DNA of 64,000 nt from Psychrobacter sp. P2G3 (GCF_001593285.1 NZ_CP012529.1:2852001-2916000); one strand, 5' to 3'. Shown: positions 19,694-27,178, counted from the first letter of the stretch. Made by a program: numbers and translations. The notes: a model not told the origin generated them from the sequence alone.

Positions 19694-20161
19694 ATGACTT
19701 ACCAACATATTTTACTGGTTACTGACCTATTATCCGACGCCGACATAGTTGCCCAAAAGGCCAAACGCATCGTTGATAATCGTCCTGGTTCCAAGCTATC
19801 GGTACTACATATTGTCAAAGATACTATGGTAGGCTTTGGTTATGAGTTGGTACCTGCCTCGAGCTTATACGATGAGATTGATGATGAGCGCTGCCAAGAA
19901 GCGCGCGCAAAGCTGGCAAAGTTTTTAGAGCGCAACGAATTAAATGCGGTAAATTCTGAAGTAACCACCGCCATCTCTAACAGTGAAGGTATCGTTAATT
20001 ATTGTCATAAGCATGACGTTGATTTACTGGTCATCGGACGCCACGAGCGTCACGGTATTGCTGCATGGCTAAGCGGAGCAACGGCGGATAATATCTTGCC
20101 AAATGTGCCCTGTGATAGTTTAGTAGTCAGACTTGATAAGCCAGTGTCAAAACGCAGCTAA
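19694..20161 (+). CDS. Universal stress protein, UspA family (copy 2)
   Basis: Second universal stress protein (155 residues), nearly colinear with the first: both start M(S/T)YQHILLVTDLLSDADIVAQ and share GRHERHGIAAWL and SVLHIV. The differences concentrate in the middle (residues 45-90). AGGAG lies upstream of the ATG. A spacer of 196 bases separates the two genes, with no terminator between them, so they may be transcribed together or each from its own promoter. A good terminator follows this copy. Confidence 0.93.
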   Translation: MTYQHILLVTDLLSDADIVAQKAKRIVDNRPGSKLSVLHIVKDTMVGFGYELVPASSLYDEIDDERCQEARAKLAKFLERNELNAVNSEVTTAISNSEGIVNYCHKHDVDLLVIGRHERHGIAAWLSGATADNILPNVPCDSLVVRLDKPVSKRS

Positions 20162-20214
20162 TCTATTGGGCGTAGATAGCACTTAGTATCAAATACATAG
20201 TATTAGACACAAGA

Positions 20215-20252
20215 AAGCGCACTGTAGACAGATATCTACGGCGCGCTTTTTT
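20215..20252 (+). terminator. Terminator after the usp pair
   Basis: A 14-bp stem (20215-20228 with 20235-20248, one mismatch and one wobble), a 6-base loop and a T-tail, just before the end of the convergent LysR gene. Confidence 0.82.
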
Positions 20253-20270
20253 ATGTTTAGTACTATATGT

Positions 20271-21212
20271 CTAACTGCCTTGTTCTTGAATAATATCTAT
20301 AAAGGTTTGCCAAATCGGGCTTTGGTGACGGGCTTTATGCCAAACTAGCCACCATGTACGCGACAAATCAATGCCCGCTACTTTTACTTGTACTAGTTTT
20401 CCCGCCGCTAATTCTGTCTCAATAACATGTTGCGATAGGCAGCCAAGGCCAATATCTGCACTAACCATATGCTTGATGGCCTCCGACTGTTGAATCGCCA
20501 TAATGACCTCGGCATCGGGTAGATGCTTGAGCAACTTCTCATCGATAATCTGCCGCGTGCCCGAACCTGCTTCACGCACTAGTAGCGGTAATTTGGCTAA
20601 CTGCGCTATCGTAATATTATAAAGATTCTCATTTTCTTGATAATCAGCCAAACCTACCAACCATTTGCTATCGCGTTTAGCAAAGATCATCAAAGTATCT
20701 GTCCGCCATTCTCGCTGTTCAATGGCTTTCATATCTGTCGGACGCGGCATACCTTCTACTAAGGCAATATCAATATTTAACTGCTCGACTTCGCTAACCA
20801 CTTCTTGGGTATTAGCAATATACATATCGACATTGGCATCCGGCAGCGCCTCGTATAGCTTGGCAAGCAGCGGTGGCAATACATAATTGCCGATAGTTGT
20901 ACTCGCCCCAATATGAATCTGCCCTGCTTGATACTTATGATAATGCTCAAGCGTTAGTGACTGCCCCAAGATTGCTTGCGCTTGTACATAAACGGGATGG
21001 GCATTAGGGTGCTGATTGAGCCTGCGCCCTACCCGCTCAAATAATGGCATCTGCAATCTTGCTTCTAGTTCAGTCAGCGCACTACTGACTGCCGACTGTG
21101 ATAGGTGCAACTCCTCACTAGCACGACTGGTGCTACCCGTCTGATAAATACTAACAAATACCGCCAATTGTTTTAGCGTAATCTTCGGTAGCGTCTGCAT
21201 CGCTTTTTTCAT
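20271..21212 (-). CDS. LysR-type transcriptional regulator (YeiE-like)
   Basis: LysR-family regulator of 313 residues. The N-terminal winged helix-turn-helix spans about residues 12-70 (ITLKQLAVFVSIYQTGSTSR, then LSQSAVSSALTELEARL). The effector-binding domain follows, with LVREAGSGTRQIIDE typical of CysB/CbbR/YeiE-like members. It is divergent from yeiH with a 190-bp gap. The same YeiE/YeiH arrangement is found in enterobacteria, so it probably controls yeiH and its own gene from that gap. The ligand is not evident. The ATG at 21212 and another four codons later are both possible starts. Confidence 0.9.
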   Translation of the reverse strand: MKKAMQTLPKITLKQLAVFVSIYQTGSTSRASEELHLSQSAVSSALTELEARLQMPLFERVGRRLNQHPNAHPVYVQAQAILGQSLTLEHYHKYQAGQIHIGASTTIGNYVLPPLLAKLYEALPDANVDMYIANTQEVVSEVEQLNIDIALVEGMPRPTDMKAIEQREWRTDTLMIFAKRDSKWLVGLADYQENENLYNITIAQLAKLPLLVREAGSGTRQIIDEKLLKHLPDAEVIMAIQQSEAIKHMVSADIGLGCLSQHVIETELAAGKLVQVKVAGIDLSRTWWLVWHKARHQSPIWQTFIDIIQEQGS

Positions 21213-21403
21213 TATTAAATTACACCTTATGCCAGCCTCTCAATATCATTTATTGATATTAACCCCTTAATAATACCTTACTAACCTAAAATTTCGATAA
21301 CTTATATCTTATTAATCTGTTTTTATTATAAATCAGGTTGGCTTATACTGTCTATTCATAAGCTTATGCTTATTTTGATTTTCTATAATAGGATGCGTCT
21401 GTC

Positions 21404-22489
21404 ATGCACGCTTTTGCCCAATCAGTGAATCATTATTTTCCAACTAACCGTCACTTAGCAGGGCTGGTTGTGGTTCTGATCGGTAGCCTATTTTGTTTAT
21501 GGCTTAATACCAGTTTAGACACTTGGTCGAACGGCCGTATCGTTGGACTATCATCCTTAACATTAGCAATTTTGCTCGGTATGCTATTGGGCAATACGGT
21601 TTATCCTAATTTCGCTGAACGCTTAAATGCTGGGGTATGCTTTGCTAAAGGGCAGATTTTACGCCTAGCCATTATGTTTTACGGCTTTAAGCTGACAATG
21701 ACCCAGGTCGCCAGCGTTGGTATGCCAGCGATTATGACTGATGCGCTAGTATTGACTTCAACCTTTTTATTAACCTACTGGCTGGGTACTAAGTGGCTAA
21801 AAGTCGATAGAAAAACAACTTTATTAATTGGTTCAGGCGCTAGTATTTGCGGTGCAGCAGCGGTAATTGCAGCAGAGCCAGTGGTCAAAGCTGAAGCGCA
21901 TAAAGTTACTATCGCTGTAGCAACGGTTGTGGTGTTTGGCACTATTGCTATGCTGCTCTACCCTTTCTTATATCATCTCGGTTGGTTGCAGCCGTGGCTG
22001 AATGCCCAACAGTATGGCATTTATACAGGCTCGACCATACATGAAGTGGCGCAAGTCGTAGTCGCTGGTAATGCTATTAGTCCTGAGGTTGGGAATACGG
22101 CTGTCGTGACCAAAATGATACGAGTCATGATGCTTGCGCCATTTTTACTTATCTTATCCTTTGCTTTAACCAAGGGCGACAATGAAAATAACGATGAGAA
22201 GTTGTCGTTTATAGCGCGTGTCAAACAAGTCAACGTACCGTGGTTTGCCTTTATTTTTATTGTTATCGTCGTACTGCATACATGGGTGCCGATGTCTGAG
22301 GGCTTTGAGCATAGTATGGTTATGCTAGATGACGTCTTGCTAACGATGGCGATGTTTGCACTGGGTTTAACGACCCATTTAAGCGCGATTAAGCAAGCTG
22401 GCGTTAAGCCGCTCATCTTAGGCGCTATTATGTTTGGTTGGCTGATCGTTGGCGGTGGTCTGATTAATATTGGCATTAGCTCTATCTAA
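21404..22489 (+). CDS. YeiH/UPF0324 family putative sulfate exporter
   Basis: Inner-membrane protein of 361 residues from the YeiH (UPF0324) family, annotated in general as putative sulfate exporters though direct evidence is thin. About ten hydrophobic segments are present. Family signatures are LAILLGMLLGNTV, the segment LIGSGASICGAAAVIAAEP in the middle and GSTIHEVAQVVVAGNAI further on. AGGATG sits before the ATG at 21404. It is divergent from the LysR gene, which is its likely regulator. A hairpin terminator follows at 22686. Confidence 0.9.
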   Translation: MHAFAQSVNHYFPTNRHLAGLVVVLIGSLFCLWLNTSLDTWSNGRIVGLSSLTLAILLGMLLGNTVYPNFAERLNAGVCFAKGQILRLAIMFYGFKLTMTQVASVGMPAIMTDALVLTSTFLLTYWLGTKWLKVDRKTTLLIGSGASICGAAAVIAAEPVVKAEAHKVTIAVATVVVFGTIAMLLYPFLYHLGWLQPWLNAQQYGIYTGSTIHEVAQVVVAGNAISPEVGNTAVVTKMIRVMMLAPFLLILSFALTKGDNENNDEKLSFIARVKQVNVPWFAFIFIVIVVLHTWVPMSEGFEHSMVMLDDVLLTMAMFALGLTTHLSAIKQAGVKPLILGAIMFGWLIVGGGLINIGISSI

Positions 22490-22545
22490 CTGATTCAATT
22501 ACTTAATATAGTCAGCCCTAAATAAAGGAAGTACAAAATTATAAC

Positions 22546-22621
22546 GCTCTACTGGGATGAGTTTTGCGCAGCCTCTGTCTGCGTAGGCACAGCAAGAAAG
22601 GAAAAATTATCCCAGTAGTGC
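22546..22621. repeat. Palindromic repeat element (REP/MITE-like candidate)
   Basis: A 76-bp element with near-perfect terminal inverted repeats: GCTCTACTGGGAT at 22546-22558 and its inverse at 22609-22621 with one mismatch, continued inward by TTTT/AAAA. The centre (GTCTGCGTAGGCACAG) is itself partly palindromic. It lies between yeiH and its terminator, outside any gene. It carries no ORF. Only one copy is present in this window. Confidence 0.55.
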
Positions 22622-22685
22622 TGTATTTATTTTATAGTGGATCGACTATACCTATCGCTCAACATTCATCACATTTTCCAAAATC

Positions 22686-22726
22686 AAAAATGCCTACGAC
22701 TATCGCAATAGTACGTAGGCATTTTT
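22686..22726. terminator. Long hairpin terminator after yeiH
   Basis: AAAAATGCCTACGACTAT pairs with ATAGT-CGTAGGCATTTTT around CGCA, with one bulged A. Flanking A and T runs allow termination on both strands. Confidence 0.8.
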
Positions 22727-22820
22727 AATTCTATACTTTGACTTCAATGCCATTTGGCATAAAGCTCAAGTTATAGATATTAAGGTTTCAACATTAAATA
22801 GCTTACATTAAATCATAGAC

Positions 22821-22851
22821 AAAAAAAAACGAACCCGAAGGTCCGTTTTTT
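22821..22851 (-). terminator. Terminator of the cold-shock gene
   Basis: Read on the minus strand, ACGGACC and GGTTCGT pair around a TTCG tetraloop and run into eight to nine T, about 25 bases after the csp stop codon. Confidence 0.92.
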
Positions 22852-22875
22852 AAACATCTATTTATCTAATTAAGA

Positions 22876-23085
22876 TTAGATAGCAACGATGTTATGTGCT
22901 TGTGGGCCTTTTTGGCCTTGAGTTACAGTGAACTCAACTTCTTGGCCTTCAGCCAAAGTTTTGAAACCTGAACCAGTGATTTCGCTGTAATGAGCAAAAA
23001 CGTCTGCGCCAGTTTCTGGAGCGATAAAACCAAAGCCTTTAGCTTCGTTGAACCACTTAACTGTACCTTTTTGAGTATCTGACAT
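22876..23085 (-). CDS. Cold-shock protein, CspA family
   Basis: Single-stranded nucleic acid binding protein of 69 residues, an RNA chaperone of the CspA family. RNP1 is KGFGFI at residues 16-21 and RNP2 is the variant DVFAHY at 28-33 (VFVHF is more usual). The ribosome binding site AGGATTATT precedes the ATG. The gene sits 241 bases behind the DUF454 gene on the same strand; that space is long enough for the extended 5' leader typical of cold-shock mRNAs, though I cannot identify a cold box. A UUCG-loop terminator ends the unit. Confidence 0.95.
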   Translation of the reverse strand: MSDTQKGTVKWFNEAKGFGFIAPETGADVFAHYSEITGSGFKTLAEGQEVEFTVTQGQKGPQAHNIVAI

Positions 23086-23326
23086 ACTAATAATCCTACT
23101 TTTTAATTTATTTGTGGCCTAGTGACCGGTAACGCTTGCAAATAGCTACTGAACGATAAATATTAAAACGAAGGATTATAACTAATACTACGAGGTAATG
23201 ATTTGGTGCAGAACTGCTCTTAAGCTTGAGCGTATTATAAGACGCTAATCCCATTAGCGCAAGCTTTATCTCAAATTTCATGTAAACGAATATATAAAAT
23301 CGTGCTTTTTATCCGCTATTTGGTGT

Positions 23327-23752
23327 TTATTTAGCGTTTGGAAGGCGGAACAAATACATTGCTACCCCACTACATACAACGGCTACCACCCATGCCATCC
23401 ACATCATATCTGCTGGTATTTTATAAAACAACATAGCTGTAGATAATGCCATCATAATAGTCGCAAGCCACTTAGCGTAGCGCGGTACGGCATGATTATC
23501 TTCCCAATCACGGACAAACTTGCCAAAAAACTTATGATTGATCAGCCAAAAGTGAAAGCGTCGTGAGCTACGCGCCCAGCAGCCCGCTGCCAATAATATA
23601 AACGGCGCTGTCGGCATTACGGGCAATAACACCCCAACAATACCTAAAACAAAGAATATCCAACCCATGATAAGAAAAGTCCAACGCACCGTAGGGTTAG
23701 CGGACTGGTTGGTCTTTGGTCGGTAATAAAAGGCATTTTTCTTTTCAGTCAT
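23327..23752 (-). CDS. DUF454 (YbaN-like) inner-membrane protein
   Basis: Small membrane protein of 141 residues of the DUF454/YbaN family, function unknown. The hallmark segment is GIVGVLLPVMPTAPFILLAA, followed by the basic stretch CWARSSRRFHFWL, then DWEDNHAVPRYAKW and two more hydrophobic helices. The N-terminal 25 residues are polar. It lies upstream of the csp gene on the same strand but with a wide gap, so co-transcription is uncertain. Confidence 0.9.
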   Translation of the reverse strand: MTEKKNAFYYRPKTNQSANPTVRWTFLIMGWIFFVLGIVGVLLPVMPTAPFILLAAGCWARSSRRFHFWLINHKFFGKFVRDWEDNHAVPRYAKWLATIMMALSTAMLFYKIPADMMWMAWVVAVVCSGVAMYLFRLPNAK

Positions 23753-24140
23753 GAAAGTGATATCGGTTGGCGATAGAAAGTAGATAGCTAAAATTAAAAT
23801 ATGAATTCAAGTACGAATCTAAATCAAGAGTGATAGCTATCTATATAAGTGTGTAAGCATGCAATAACGTGTGAAACTGCGCAAGGTTATTTTTGCGACA
23901 TTTTGCTATTAAGAGGTATGTTTGGTTGGGGTTCGAATAAATCAGAAGATTCAAATGAGAGAAGAAATATTATCAAATATGCCAGTAAGTACCAGCCTTG
24001 AAACGAATAAAATGTTTGTTTTGCTGTATGCTGAGGAAGTAATCGTCTATTTACAGATGAATTTAATTGAATAAAAAACCGCTCAAACCCTAGACTGTGA
24101 GCGGTTTCTGACTGTATGAAGCATTTTTGACAAATAGGTT
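23753..24140. other. Intergenic region with a terminator, left edge of the accessory patch
   Basis: About 390 A+T-rich bases. It includes an unsupported 39-codon ORF on the plus strand (23955-24074). A hairpin at 24073-24107 (AAAACCGCTCA with TGAGCGGTTT) is followed by six T when read on the minus strand; it is the likely terminator of the membrane-protein gene at 24141. Confidence 0.5.
24073..24107 (-). terminator. Terminator of the 161-residue membrane-protein gene
   Basis: Stem AAACCGCTCA/TGAGCGGTTT with a 12-base loop and a minus-strand T-tail, about 35 bases after the stop at 24141. Confidence 0.8.
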
Positions 24141-24626
24141 CTAAACCAAGATCAACGCGATGATTGGGAATATCAGAAAATAACCAAAGACGGCTAAAAT
24201 CGCGTACTTGGTTTCAATGTCTTTACCATTAAACTTCATTTTAGCCAGCGTATCGCCAAGTTTCAAAATCGAGATGCTATAGAAGTAAAAGGCGAATAGA
24301 AGAAGCACAATACTAATAGTGAATATCGCAAGGGAAGAAAGTGCGCCAAAGAAGACAACCGTTCCAGGGAATAAAATTTCACCTTTTATAATTAAAACCA
24401 GTAGAACGATAGCGGCACCGGACGCAGACGCGTGGAAAAATATGATATCGTGCAAGGTGGCATCCGCTCTATAAAAGCTGGTCTCGATATCCAGCTTATC
24501 GCTACTCAGTGCTCTTGGCATAGCGTCTCTATTAATAATGGACTTATACCCTTTTATATTACTCATGGTAACAAGGAAGGTAAAAAACGTCAGGGCGACC
24601 CAAAAGACTACGTGTATATTTATCAT
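24141..24626 (-). CDS. Hypothetical membrane protein
   Basis: I do not recognise this protein. It has 161 residues with four to five hydrophobic segments: INIHVVFWVALTFFTFLV at the start, ASGAAIVLLVLII, a double segment from GTVVFFGALSSLAIF to FAFYFYSISIL, and AVFGYFLIFPIIALILV at the end. Between the first two lies a polar loop of about 40 residues. I chose the ATG at 24626 because AGGG precedes it by nine bases; the frame stays open to 24689. It is A+T-rich and lies in the accessory patch behind valS, with its own terminator and an 18-bp palindrome upstream. Confidence 0.7.
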   Translation of the reverse strand: MINIHVVFWVALTFFTFLVTMSNIKGYKSIINRDAMPRALSSDKLDIETSFYRADATLHDIIFFHASASGAAIVLLVLIIKGEILFPGTVVFFGALSSLAIFTISIVLLLFAFYFYSISILKLGDTLAKMKFNGKDIETKYAILAVFGYFLIFPIIALILV

Positions 24627-24909
24627 AGTAATTATCCCTAAATCTATGGAAACATCACTTAAAAATATTTTTATACCAATACATCTCAAACATAATGGTT
24701 TTTTTGTATATAAATCTAACTCTTATAAGAGTTAATGCTATAAGAGTCATTGCTCTTGTATTTATATTATCAGCCCTATCACGTTGATTTGTAATAAAAT
24801 GTCTAAGGCAAAGCTTTACTGTAGCGGTGCTAGTCAATGTTGCATTTGCTGATAATGTGTCCAGTGCATCGTATGTACGTAGTGTCTGATTTGGTTTTGT
24901 TTTTGGCGT
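24627..24909. other. Intergenic region upstream of the membrane-protein gene
   Basis: A+T-rich spacer. It contains the palindrome at 24717-24734 and a second inverted repeat (AAGAG/CTCTT) at about 24742-24758. An 89-codon minus-strand frame here has no ribosome binding site or recognisable domain and I do not call it. Confidence 0.4.
24717..24734. promoter_or_regulatory. Perfect 18-bp palindrome, possible operator
   Basis: TAACTCTTATAAGAGTTA is a perfect palindrome about 90 bases upstream of the membrane-protein start at 24626. A related half-site pair follows. No regulator gene is adjacent. Confidence 0.35.
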
Positions 24910-24942
24910 AAAAAAACCGCTCACAGTTTTTTGGGCGGTTTT
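24910..24942 (-). terminator. Terminator of the RelA/SpoT and TerD-like unit
   Basis: AAAACCGC pairs with GCGGTTTT around a 14-base loop; the minus-strand transcript then runs into seven T. It lies about 28 bases after the TerD-like remnant and shares its stem core with the terminator at 24073. Confidence 0.7.
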
Positions 24943-24969
24943 ATTTTTGACGATAGTATTCTGACTTAC

Positions 24970-25313
24970 TTATTCTAACGATTGGATTTGATTGAGCGGA
25001 GTATCGGCTGACAACACAAAAAACAAGCTGTCTATATTAGTAGCCAGTTTAGATAAATTAATCTCAAACTCGGCTTGGATACCTTTATTCACCGTTGGCT
25101 GCGACTCGTAATGGTTGAGTTTTATTTGCCCACAAAGTGAGGTTGGCTGATTATAAAACACCATGTAATCAATTTGCCCGCTGCGTCTAATGCAAAGCAG
25201 CTGATGTCCATATCTATTGGGCTTTGGCGAGTAATCTTAAGTGTTATTGGTGCAGTATCGTCAATAGCAAGGTTGCTTAATGGTGAGCGTTGTCCAACGG
25301 TGAGATGGTTCAT
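24970..25313 (-). pseudogene. TerD-domain (tellurite-resistance type) gene, frameshifted and shortened
   Basis: Two overlapping minus-strand frames join into one TerD-like protein. The first (ATG 25313, ribosome binding site AAGGG) reads MNHLTVGQRSPLSNL then DISCFALDAAGK. The second continues with DYMVFYNQPTSLCGQIKL and EFEINLSKLATNIDSLFFVL, the order expected of a TerD domain (Asp-rich calcium-binding strand, FYN segment, NLSKVP-like helix). Inserting one A in the AAA at about 25173-25176 restores a single frame of about 114 residues. TerD proteins are usually near 190 residues, so the C-terminal third is also missing. It starts 35 bases after the RelA/SpoT-domain gene, so both were probably one transcript. 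A sequencing indel could explain the frameshift but not the short end. Confidence 0.7.
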
Positions 25314-25348
25314 GGTTTCCCTTCGATCTATTTGAAAGGTTAGAAAAT

Positions 25349-26434
25349 TTAGCTCAAGTTGGATGCATAATCATTCAATCTATTGAAGTATCTTTTTAGA
25401 ATAATTATGAATTCAGATACATCTATATAAAAATTCGGAAAAGCCTTTCTCAAGTTAGTTAAATTTGTAATTTCAACGAATAAGACTTGGATTTGATCTG
25501 TATAATTCAGCTCCTCTTCTAACCTGATATAAAGGTCATTAACAGTTTTAGATGCTGCTTTAGGATAAGTTCTCACGATACTTTCTTTTTTAATGTAGTC
25601 AATAAATATAATTGCATAATCATTCTTAGAAGTTTCATTTAGCTTATAGCTTATATCTGAAGTCATATTATTAAGAAGCACTAGTAGTTCTGTTATTTTT
25701 AACTCCAACATTATTTCTTTGAGCCGTATAGAACCTCTGATTACCTCTTCCGCATCATCTATAGTAAGGTATTTACGGCCACTTTCAAATTTCTCAAACC
25801 ATGAAAATATATAAGAAGACTCTTTAAAAAAACTCTTCCAGTCTTTTTCGCCATCGCCGCCTTTGAAATTTACTCCCATATAAGTTCCTATAGTCTCTAC
25901 CACAGTAGACCATGCATGCTGTGACTTCGTCCTAACTTGTAACTCAAATAACCTTCTGTACTCTATTCCTCTATGTTTATTCGTTATCTCGAAAGCTATA
26001 TGGTAGCTCCTATATCCATCTTCTTTAGGTTTTTTTATATAATTAAACTCTTTAACGATAGAAATATTTCTACCTAATATTTTACCGTCTTGTAATAACT
26101 TAACTACCTTTGCTAATTCTTTAAGATCATTGACTACAAGCCTTACACCTACAATATCCTGCATTTTGGTAAGTCTCATACCTTCACTTTTGACTAATTT
26201 TTGTTTTATTGACACTAGCCTTTTTAGTCGTTGCCCTGTGTAGCAATTCTTAAGATCAAGGTTTTTGACGATTCTTTCTAGTAGTTTTGAAGCTATATCT
26301 AATACATAAATATTGTGGGAGCGCCATTCTCTTATTACTTCGTGAGCCTGTCCGCTATTAAAGTCTTCAGATATAAGCTTATATACGTTGTTGTAGTATG
26401 TGTTTGACTTCATTCGAAGGTACTCACTATCCAA
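25349..26434 (-). CDS. RelA/SpoT-domain protein, small alarmone synthetase or toxSAS-like
   Basis: A 361-residue protein with a single RelA/SpoT nucleotidyltransferase domain and no HD hydrolase, TGS or ACT domain. Conserved blocks are RLKRLVSIKQKL (residues 69-80), MQDIVGVR with Asp93, YIKKPKEDGYRSYH (132-145) and ELQVRTKSQHAWSTVVE (164-180) with Glu164 and Gln166. The catalytic Asp and Glu are present, so it should be active, making (p)ppGpp/ppApp or pyrophosphorylating tRNA as in toxic SAS enzymes. About 180 residues follow the domain and could be autoregulatory. It is markedly A+T-rich, sits behind the valS terminator and precedes a TerD-like remnant. The specific subfamily cannot be set by eye. 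Confidence 0.82.
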   Translation of the reverse strand: MDSEYLRMKSNTYYNNVYKLISEDFNSGQAHEVIREWRSHNIYVLDIASKLLERIVKNLDLKNCYTGQRLKRLVSIKQKLVKSEGMRLTKMQDIVGVRLVVNDLKELAKVVKLLQDGKILGRNISIVKEFNYIKKPKEDGYRSYHIAFEITNKHRGIEYRRLFELQVRTKSQHAWSTVVETIGTYMGVNFKGGDGEKDWKSFFKESSYIFSWFEKFESGRKYLTIDDAEEVIRGSIRLKEIMLELKITELLVLLNNMTSDISYKLNETSKNDYAIIFIDYIKKESIVRTYPKAASKTVNDLYIRLEEELNYTDQIQVLFVEITNLTNLRKAFPNFYIDVSEFIIILKRYFNRLNDYASNLS

Positions 26435-26624
26435 TATAAATCTTGTTATATTTAAGAAAAACTAAGAAGAATATATTTGTCACTAAATTTGGAAAACATT
26501 TTATATCGACTTCGTTTTAAATGACAAAGTAGTAGAGACATACATTATGACAAATCATAGCACACAGATATTTATTAATGGTATAGATATGAACTCTGAA
26601 GTAAATAATTAACCAGTAGACAAT

Positions 26625-26657
26625 AAAAAACGCCATCACAATTGTGACGGCGTTTTT
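26625..26657 (-). terminator. valS-type terminator behind the duplicated valS end
   Basis: AAAAAACGCC and GGCGTTTTTT flank the palindrome TCACAATTGTGA with one A-C mismatch. On the minus strand it ends in six T. It follows the valS remnant at 26685 and is probably the original valS terminator. Confidence 0.88.
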
Positions 26658-26684
26658 TTATTTATAAAGCTATTATTATAGCAA

Positions 26685-26823
26685 CTACAGATTCTTCAAC
26701 CCTTCCATCTGCGCCGTCAACTGCCCTTCTAACTCAGCCAACTTCGCCTTCTCAGCATCGACTACTTCTGCAGGTGCTTTACTGACGAAGCATTCATTAC
26801 CCAACTTACGCGAGATACCTTCC
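26685..26823 (-). pseudogene. Duplicated 3' end of valS (C-terminal fragment)
   Basis: On the minus strand this reads EGISRKLGNECFVSKAPAEV, then [14 protein letters not shown] and ends QMEGLKNL followed by a TAG stop. It is colinear with the last 49 residues of the intact valS ([20 protein letters not shown] to EELKAL) but has substitutions and a four-residue deletion near the end. It has no start of its own. It lies in the same orientation as valS, with one small gene in between, and is followed by a good terminator. It is the displaced tail of valS or a diverged tail brought in by an insertion. Confidence 0.9.
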
Positions 26824-26841
26824 TTCCGCTTGCTTAAAAAA

Positions 26842-27159
26842 CTATTTAAACCCAACCAAAACCATCACAGTTACGCCCAACCCTAACCAACCAAAACCCT
26901 TTGTACCTTGTACTGGTATCGTCGTATTTATTTCAGGAAATAGAATAGCGCCATACGATACTATAGGTAATATCATCAGCAAGGTATCAATATGGCGATT
27001 CGGTGAGAAGTATGGAGGATTTAAGAATAGATAAACGAGTACATATACCACCATAAATACAGTGGCGAAAATGGCATGCTTACCTAACGGCTCATGACGA
27101 TTCCAATAGAAATATAGAATCGCCATGATTAAGAACGCAAGTATTAAAGTTATGGCCAT
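26842..27159 (-). CDS. Hypothetical small membrane protein inserted behind valS
   Basis: I do not recognise this 105-residue protein. It has hydrophobic segments at residues 2-19, 28-46, 58-75 and 88-103, separated by short charged loops, so it should span the inner membrane three or four times. The ATG at 27159 is only 19 bases after the valS stop, with no strong ribosome binding site; it may depend on the valS transcript. It lies exactly between the real valS end and a second diverged valS 3' end, so it appears to be cargo of an insertion at this site. Confidence 0.65.
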   Translation of the reverse strand: MAITLILAFLIMAILYFYWNRHEPLGKHAIFATVFMVVYVLVYLFLNPPYFSPNRHIDTLLMILPIVSYGAILFPEINTTIPVQGTKGFGWLGLGVTVMVLVGFK

Positions 27160-27178
27160 TATAATGATTACTTATAAT

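Noticed and set aside
23930..23960. GGTTCGAAT sequence resembling a tRNA T-loop
   Set aside because: No acceptor stem, anticodon arm or D-arm can be built around it.
23955..24074. 39-codon plus-strand ORF before the terminator at 24073
   Set aside because: No good ribosome binding site and no recognised sequence; could be a fragment, but the support is too thin.
24655..24924. 89-codon minus-strand frame in the accessory patch
   Set aside because: No ribosome binding site, no recognisable domain, and it contains the operator-like palindrome and a terminator edge; I treat it as non-coding.
25165..25182. Programmed -1 frameshift in the TerD-like gene
   Set aside because: The junction reads G GGC AAA, which does not satisfy the X XXY YYZ slippery pattern, and no stable downstream structure was evident.
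26547..26612. 21-codon plus-strand ORF upstream of the displaced valS terminator
   Set aside because: Too short, no ribosome binding site, and it would run into the terminator from the opposite direction.
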